64,000 nt of DNA, taken from positions 1,637,501-1,701,500 of the forward strand of contig CM037461.1 of the NCBI GenBank assembly GCA_021014325.1. Reading direction: 5' to 3'. The stretch is from Plazaster borealis. Lineage: Eukaryota; Echinodermata; Asteroidea; Forcipulatida; Labidiasteridae. Within the stretch, counting starts at the first letter, position 1. Each line of letters opens with the position of its first letter. Positions 58,120 through 64,000 of this stretch are shown here, piece by piece. A program made the position numbers and the translations under genes. The notes beneath the pieces are model-generated. The model saw only the letters and a list, made by a program, of their open reading frames with translations. It was not told where the DNA came from and did no database searches.

Positions 58120-59160
58120 AAAAAGGTTTAGTGCATCAGGGCATGCCATTTGCATTATTCATTGTATATCGTCATCTATGTACACCAAATTGTTAACACA
58201 AATAGGCCATATTTATCGGCCTTTAAGCACTTTCAACCTTTAACCTCCGGGATGTTTTATGATTAATTATGAGTTACTTCATTAATTGTGTACAACCTGA
58301 AGCTACCCAGAGAGAGTGCACCCTTTTATTGACTAATTCAGAAATCCTTGTACACACAGTTATCGTTATTAGGCTTTTGTCAAACTAATAACTAGAACCA
58401 CTGAACCATGGACAGATCAATTGCAACAAAAGCTGCTGGAATGATTATAATTTGACATTTCGGAAATAAGTTGTCGATAGTCAAGTGCTGAAAAACAAGG
58501 TCCTGCATTACATGTAATTGTAAGCAATAAATCAACAGACACCATGATTGTGTTTCCATTACCATTTATTGTACTCAAAAATGCATCTCAGTGTTTTGAC
58601 ATTTATTTGACATTCTGAGGAAATGTATCATGTACTGTACAGTGCCTAATTAGATTTAAGCTTTGTGCATTTTGTACCAGCTATGAGCTTAGATACTGGT
58701 GTTTGCATCATACAAAATATAGTGTGTACGTAGATTCAGCAGCTGAGTGTCATACCGTAAATAGAGAATAAATTGCTGCCCCTCCTTTTTTTTTGGGGGG
58801 GGGGGGTTGGTAGGCGGAGAGAATAAATATTTTGAGGGGCTTTATATTTTACCAATTAGTTACATTGATCAGTTGTTGTACTGTTACCTTCGCTCCGGGT
58901 CAGAATTAACCCGGATCTGCGTCCAGTAGGGTTTGACCTAATTCTGGGTCACTATGATTCTGAATATGTGTGTAGATGAACCAGAAATGGCTCAAACTGA
59001 CGCAGAGTCCGAGTTATAATCACATTTTCTAATAACCACTTTCCGGGTCAGCTTAATCCTGAAATGGTCATGCCCCAGGGGCAATTGAACCTTAATATTA
59101 AAATGTCACAAACTTGATGATGTCATGATGACGTCATCAGGTATCAAATTACATTTAATC
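58120..59160. other. Non-coding stretch
   Basis: It holds a poly-G run at about 58794-58807 and a region with CCGGGTCAG(A/C)(A/T)TAA pieces (58895-59065) resembling 41470-41510 and 62885-62925. No exon was seen. Confidence 0.35.
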
Positions 59161-59164
59161 GAAG

Positions 59165-60142
59165 TTAAAGGGGCACACCGGCTCACCATTTGCGTAATTT
59201 AGTGAAGTAGAGTCACAAACATTAAATAATTTTATGTTTAAAAAAAAAATTCATAAAATTAGCACGTAATTAACGAAAAATAGTGAAAAAAACGAAACGC
59301 GGTCAAAGGTCAGCGTATACGCTTTTCCAGCCGTTGCAACCGTCAAATTTACTTGACATTGTCTTGGCAGCTCTATCTGAGGCAACCTCTCGTTTTTCCG
59401 CTGATGACTTGACTGGACGGCCGGCGGCGCCGGAGCGAATTTTTTTAGGAGTGAATATCGTGAAACAGTCCGTCATTGGTGCATATCAACGTCGTCGTCC
59501 TGCGACTGCGAGTGTGTGCAGCGCAGTCAATCCAACACGGGTACTGCCTAAAACCCCCTTGGAACCAAACGTGATTATGATCTGGCTCCCAACCCCCCAG
59601 ACAGGCTCCGAAGCCACGGCTATTGGCAAGCTGAGGAGTTCATGCCCCTAGGTTTCAACGCTCTCTGGCCCCACGGGATGTAGCGCCGGCTGACGGGATA
59701 TGCCCCCAAGGCTTACGTTGTGATTGCTCCACGCCTTTGGGCCATGCAACACGCCTCCGTTACACGGACTCTTTGAATGCGAATCTTACGTTGGACTTTT
59801 CACCATTATTTACAACTTGTAGCGATTATTTGAATACATTATCTTTTTGTCAATTACTCGTTAATAATTGTGTAAAAAAAAGATTTTAATTTGGTTTGGT
59901 AAGTTACTTTTAAACGGTTGGTAAGTTACTTTTAAACTGGGAAGGTCACGTGATTATTTGATCCAGTTTGTGGTTCGAACTATCACGCGACCTTCGTTTT
60001 TGTTTAAAAATGCTCAAAAACGGCTAAATTTGATGATTTTTTGTATGGACTGTTCTTCTTCATTCCTGGAAGACCGTTGAAGTCATATTTTAGTCTATTT
60101 TGTAGCCCAAATAGCCCAATTCAGCCGGTGTGTCCCTTTAAA
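59165..60142. mobile_element. DNA-transposon-like element with AAAGGGGCACACCGGCT ends, copy 2 (longer)
   Basis: It starts TTAAAGGGGCACACCGGCTC and ends AGCCGGTGTGTCCCTTTAA. TTAA borders both sides, as target or as part of the end. It contains about 175 bp (59336-59510) missing from 35474-36269. A 122-codon frame (59283-59651; MKKTKRGQRSAYTLFQPLQP, SNLLDIVLAALSEATSRF) spans the extra part; it has no recognised domain, and no transposase signature was seen. Confidence 0.8.
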
Positions 60143-60511
60143 TATTTGAAATAAATCATAACTCATGAACCACAAGTTGGAATTTTACAAATTAAACAAA
60201 AGTTACACAGAGCATGACCCCATTTGACCTTGACTTCCGGTTGAAAATTAAAAAAAAAAAAATCAAACAAATCATATATCTCATAAACCACTCACAATTT
60301 AGTCAAACCCTTTACATGAGGTTTTAGGTCTTTGAACCTGCTCAAACTTTTGCACAGAAATGATACCATGATGACCTTAACTTCTGGTCCAAAACGGGCG
60401 TTAAAGCCAACGTATCTATTAATCGGTATTTAAACTTTGTATAGAGAAAAGCACTGCGGCTGGCCGTTCTGCTCCATTGATCAAAGCGGTTCAAAGTCCA
60501 CGAAGTCTGTG

Positions 60512-60671
60512 TATAGAGGTTTTACAGCTGACGTCACTATAGCCCCGCCTACCGCAACGGCAGCCATCTTGCCGGTCAGGGTTAGGATCTTGCCGCTGGT
60601 CATTGACCGGCAATATGGCGTCTCAAACACATAGTCACGTCATAACATCACGTGACTGTAAAACCTCTATA
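60512..60671. repeat. MITE with TATAGAGGTTTTACAG ends
   Basis: TATAGAGGTTTTACAGCTGA at the left and CACGTGACTGTAAAACCTCT plus ATA at the right are inverted. The interior is GC-rich (GCCCCGCCTACCGC). It abuts the next element at 60671. Confidence 0.75.
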
Positions 60672-61191
60672 GGGTGCGTTCGATTAGCTTCCTCGTGTGT
60701 ACCGGGGATTTACACCCGTGGTAGCCACGAAACGAGGCTAATCCAACGCCAAAATAAGGTCAAAGGTTGTTGCGTAGCAGTGCGACTAAAAAAAGTGAAA
60801 ACAGACAGCTCCGTTATTTCTGTCGTCTGCTCAATTGGAAAATGTCGATGTCCGTGACGAAATAATTGAATTATATCATTTATAATTTGTACACACTCAC
60901 CAATTGTTTGTTTTTCAGGAAATACATTTCCTATTCATTTGCCATAACTGTTTCATAGACGATAAATATCTGTATTAATTTGTAGTTTTTGTACCCGCGT
61001 CGAATTCAACTTGTCCCCCGCCATCTTGGTATGTACGCCTGCAGCCGGAAACTACGTCATACACCCGGGGCATCCACCAGAGACCCGCTTTCGAGCTGGG
61101 GCTGTGGTGGCTGACACGAGTATCATGTGATGACTAATCGAACGCTCTCGGGTAAGTTTTACTTACACGTGTAAGCAAATCGAACGCACCC
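60671..61191. mobile_element. DNA element with GGGTGCGTTCGATT inverted ends
   Basis: The left end GGGTGCGTTCGATTAGCTT and the right end AAGCAAATCGAACGCACCC are inverted repeats 520 bp apart. Internal TTCGATTAGC / GACTAATCGAACG pieces add a sub-terminal inverted pair. No transposase frame. Confidence 0.75.
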
Positions 61192-61194
61192 ATA

Positions 61195-62040
61195 GTAGTT
61201 CCACCTTTCAAACGTTAGCAGTATGGTGGTGCTGTATCAAATTAATGGCCATGGTAATTTTACCGCGCTTTGTGACATTATTGGCTCGCTTCGTGACAGA
61301 TAACGGTTCGTTTTAGTCTGTAAGGGGAATCTACGCAAACACGAAATGTGAGCATTTATGTCGGCCAACAAAAACACACTTTCCAAGCTCACATAAACTT
61401 GAAACATCACATAAAGTTAGCTATTTATTAGTAGATGAAACTGTTGCAATGGCGTCATCAGATGTCAAATTACAAGCATTTTAAACATTAAGTATTATTT
61501 TAACTCTTTGAAAGGGTAATTAATAATTATAGGTCTCCTTTTTTTTTTGCGTGTCTGACATCAAAGAGATTGTATACGTTTTTTTAATTGGAACCCACTG
61601 TTTGTTTCAATCTCAAAAACGCCACCACCTTTTCAAATAAATTTACAAACTACATTTTGATATAGGATTAGAACAATCGAACGGTTCCAAAAACCAAAGG
61701 TATACAATGCCTTTAGTATGTACAACTTTTAAACTTTTTAATCGTTTGAGAACAATTGTCTTGAACAAACGTCACGATGACGGCATCAGATCATTTTACC
61801 TTTTACAATTGTATCCACTTATTTATTAAATATCTTGAGAACTAAAAAAGGCTGCACTAAATGCTTCGTCAAGCTGAAACCAAGCTAATACACTATTCAA
61901 ACTGGGATACATAATACACAATTATATAATATTTACTTACTATTAATCACACCCGAACACCTATATATTGTTTGTTATTACAAACAATTTAAGTCTAGTT
62001 ATTATTACAATTATTATTATTACAGGCATGTACGTATAAC
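61195..62040. other. AT-rich non-coding stretch
   Basis: No exon or bounded repeat was seen. Small (ATT)n-like tracts occur near 62000-62025. Confidence 0.35.
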
Positions 62041-62050
62041 TAAAGATCAC

Positions 62051-62379
62051 ACAGCGCTGAAGGCACAAGATGGGGAAACTCGGGCTAACAATGTGAAATG
62101 TGCACTGGAGGTAACTCTCTTGATGCAACAACACTCTAAAAATATATTAGTCAAAACAACACAAATTAGTCATACGAGACATGATTTTGATGTAAGTTAG
62201 TCAAAATCATGTCTCGTATGACTAATTAGTGTTGTTTTGACTAATATATTTTTACAGTGAATAGATCAGTGCAGACAAAGACAATTGGTATCAATGATTA
62301 TCAAAACATGAATTTGCTTGCTGAAATGTCGCCAACGCATATTTCACGTTCCAACAATAGACAATTACGCACCGCGCTC
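62051..62379. repeat. Fold-back element, same family as 2866-3069, with a nested palindrome
   Basis: The left end AGCGCTGAAGGCACAAGATG and the right end CAATTACGCACCGCGCTC correspond to the arms of 2866-3069, including TTGCTTGCTGAAATG. The palindrome at 62132-62259 interrupts its left half. Confidence 0.6.
62132..62259. repeat. Palindrome, two 59-bp arms with two mismatches
   Basis: The left arm starts CACTCTAAAAATATATTAGT and the right arm ends ACTAATATATTTTTACAGTG. Both contain CATACGAGACATGATTTTGA or its inverse, around a 10-bp spacer (TGTAAGTTAG). The CACTGTAAAAA end form is MITE-like. Confidence 0.85.
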
Positions 62380-62406
62380 GACAATCATCGGAGGCCTAAT
62401 GTGCAT

Positions 62407-62562
62407 TAGCCTGAACATCTGACATCACACTTCGAGGCTCGTGAATAACGCCAGATACCAGCCTTGAGCGCCTGGCAGGATCCTGTCAGTCAATTCACAC
62501 GAACATGTACCCAGTAAATAAAACACGCATGCATGTACAAACATTATGCACAAGCTGCATTT
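62407..62562. repeat. Dispersed repeat R1, copy 4 (truncated)
   Basis: It starts AGCCTGAACATCTGACATCA and breaks off after TTATGCACAAGCTGCAT, where copy 3 continues. The deletion joins it directly to ATGGATTTTGTAGCTAAAAC. Confidence 0.75.
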
Positions 62563-63023
62563 TTAAATGGATTTTGTAGCTAAAACAAGTGTCTACACTT
62601 CCGTGTTTAAGCTAGACTGTTTCACGAGGTTTTGGCGAACGTCCATTTTTTGATAATTCCGCGATGACATAAAACAGCCATTGGCTTCAACTCCTTGTTA
62701 CACATTGCGTTAAATCTTTGGTAGAATTTGATAGCCAATCGAAGAACTAGATTCGTGATCGCTCGCCCACGTTTGGGGGATATTCGGCCATGAAATGGTC
62801 TATAGATAGAGCTCCACTAACCCATCTTGTGCTGTCGGCTGCTTTCTAACATTTTGGTTACAACCGGGAATGGGTGAACCCTGACACCCGGAATCCGGGT
62901 CAATTCTGACCCAGGAGTTTTATATCGCGTACTTGTGTTCTCGTACGTACTGCCCGTTAATGCCTATCAGACGGATGTACCCAAACCTCAGGTCACAAAA
63001 CTCAACCAACACTGGGTCGATGT

Positions 63024-63154
63024 TTAATGTATCTTATCTGGTATCTTACAGATAAAGGGATATTTAGGATGATCCACCGTGCTGGAACCATCTTGCTGGT
63101 GGCCATATGTAAGGGTGTAGTTGACCAAACTGCCCTCTGCCAATACAGATATCC
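63024..63154 (-). CDS. Lectin copy C, exon 5: C-terminal half of C-type lectin domain
   Basis: A phase-1 exon on the minus strand follows acceptor CCTTCTTCGATCCTGCAG and ends in TAA. It reads GISVLAEGSLVNYTLTYGHQ, then HPKYPFICKIPDKIH. It is 6 bp longer than copy B because of CTTACATATGGCCAC versus CATGGCTAC. The cysteine of PFICKI and the missing WND/EPN motifs are as in copy B. The earlier exons of this gene would lie beyond position 64000. Confidence 0.75.
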
Positions 63155-63453
63155 CTGCAGGATCGAAGAAGGAACAGGTGGAAATAAATGTTAGACAATG
63201 AAGTACATGCAGTCTTTCCGTACTTGGTAACTCTGTCATGTTGCACAAACAAACGTTTTTGTTTGTTTTCCATTTTGATTATAATTATTTTTTTGTTCAG
63301 GTTAAAAATGAAAGCACAAGCTTGAGAGAAAAAAAATTGACCCCACATTGAATACGTCAACATTGTTCAAAAATGGCGTAGGAAACTGAAGTAGCCGAAG
63401 TAGGGGTTGAATCTTCGTGAATAATATGCTCGTATTTTATTACAGACACTTAC

Positions 63454-63501
63454 CAGTAGGCCCAAGTCCCTGGTCGCTCATGCTGAACGTCGTTCCATGG
63501 C
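63454..63501 (-). CDS. Lectin copy C, exon 4: short linker exon
   Basis: The 48 bp are identical to 42024-42071, including acceptor (ATCAATACAG) and donor (GTAAGTGT), and encode GHGTTFSMSDQGLGPT in phase 1. It shows that a third paralogue continues to the right of the window. Confidence 0.65.
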
Positions 63502-63624
63502 CTGTATTGATAAAACATGCCAAGGTAAGTTTATTCTGATTGTAACTGGCTTTATACCTTTATGTTCATACAGTTGTAACAAGTATATGGGATTTGAGGC
63601 AATGCATGGTGAGGTATCAACGTT

Positions 63625-63975
63625 TTTTCGGTTTGCGGTAACACCATGTGCATATCTACTTTGCTGTGTATATTCTGTTCTTTGAGAACTTGTCTTGCTA
63701 TGTATTCTTCTGCCGCGGAGTAGATTTCGGAATTCGGGAGACTAGTATACTGCCGGAGAGTAGATTTCGGAATTCAGGAGACTACCAAGTTCTGAGAAGA
63801 ACTGTCCTGCTTCTTAACTACTACCTTTGCGGAAGGTAGGAAATCGGTCGGGACTATTACTTTCGCCTAGTGGATCGGGGGGACCTCCCGTTAATAACTT
63901 CACTGACGCAGAGTGAGTTCGTAATTGGTCTAAATGTTTCGACTAGCTTGCTCTAGTCATTGTCAGGAGACGAGG
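63625..63975 (-). mobile_element. Penelope-like or retrozyme-like repeat tail, copy 3
   Basis: This is the longest copy: TTTCGGTTTGCGGTAACACC, TCTGCCGCGGAGTAGATTTC (partly repeated at 63750), GGAAATCGGTCGGGACT and the terminal hairpin. The short duplication GGAGAGTAGATTTCGGAATT is not in the other copies. Confidence 0.45.
63928..63971 (-). ncRNA. Hammerhead-ribozyme-like motif, copy 3 (degenerate)
   Basis: The core reads CTGACAA instead of CTGACGA, so the invariant G8 is lost, and CGTT has become CATT. Stem II GACTAG/CTAGTC is intact. It is most likely inactive. Confidence 0.35.
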
Positions 63976-64000
63976 TTTTATAACAAGGTTTTATATCTGA

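Noticed and set aside
59283..59651. 122-codon frame as a host gene
   Set aside because: It lies wholly within an inverted-repeat element present twice in the window and is broken in the other copy. No domain was recognised.

Overview
The window looks like nuclear DNA of a marine invertebrate, most likely an echinoderm. That is an inference from the lectin/LamG/Ig genes, the short exons in long introns, a tRNA-derived SINE and the very dense DNA-transposon and retroelement debris. No bacterial-style gene, operon, rRNA or CRISPR array is visible. Most long open frames are chance readings of repeats; the real genes had to be found as short exons with splice signals.

Main genes: a tandem family of secreted lectin-like genes on the minus strand. 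Copy B (56809 down to 41609) reads through as five exons, all joined in phase 1: signal peptide plus the N-terminal half of a C-type lectin domain (CTLD), then a LamG/jelly-roll exon, an Ig-like exon, a 16-residue linker exon, and an exon with the C-terminal half of the CTLD and the stop. The joined frame is 501 codons. Copy A (10679 down to 4815) has the same five exons in the same order, but its first exon has two in-frame stops. A third copy (C) enters at the right edge (last two exons, 63501 to 63024) inside a segmental duplication of 40.73-42.47 kb. The two CTLD halves fit together without a gap, so the LamG-Ig-linker cassette appears nested inside the CTLD, or is skipped to give a short lectin. 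This is the most unusual coding feature of the window.

Plus-strand genes: a first exon with a signal peptide (2707-2800, with a TATA box), and exons of an unrecognised gene at 15544-15615 and 37332-37385 that share a frame. Possible further exons of that or another gene lie at 11814-11967 and 51555-51649.

The centre (15.6-35.4 kb) is a satellite of an 83-bp unit, about 235 copies, with higher-order duplications of 16, 27 and 33 units. It lies in the intron after exon 15544-15615, and its unit resembles that exon plus its 5' splice site, so it probably arose by amplification of an exon-intron junction.

The rest is transposable elements: a truncated Ty3/gypsy element with one LTR (44490-47757), LINE fragments (39.1-39.9 and 48.1-48.6 kb), a hAT-type element with a perfect 8-bp target duplication (57079-57675), many inverted-repeat elements, tRNA-SINE copies, Penelope-like tails with a hammerhead-ribozyme-like motif, and clusters of an unnamed repeat at 50-55 kb.
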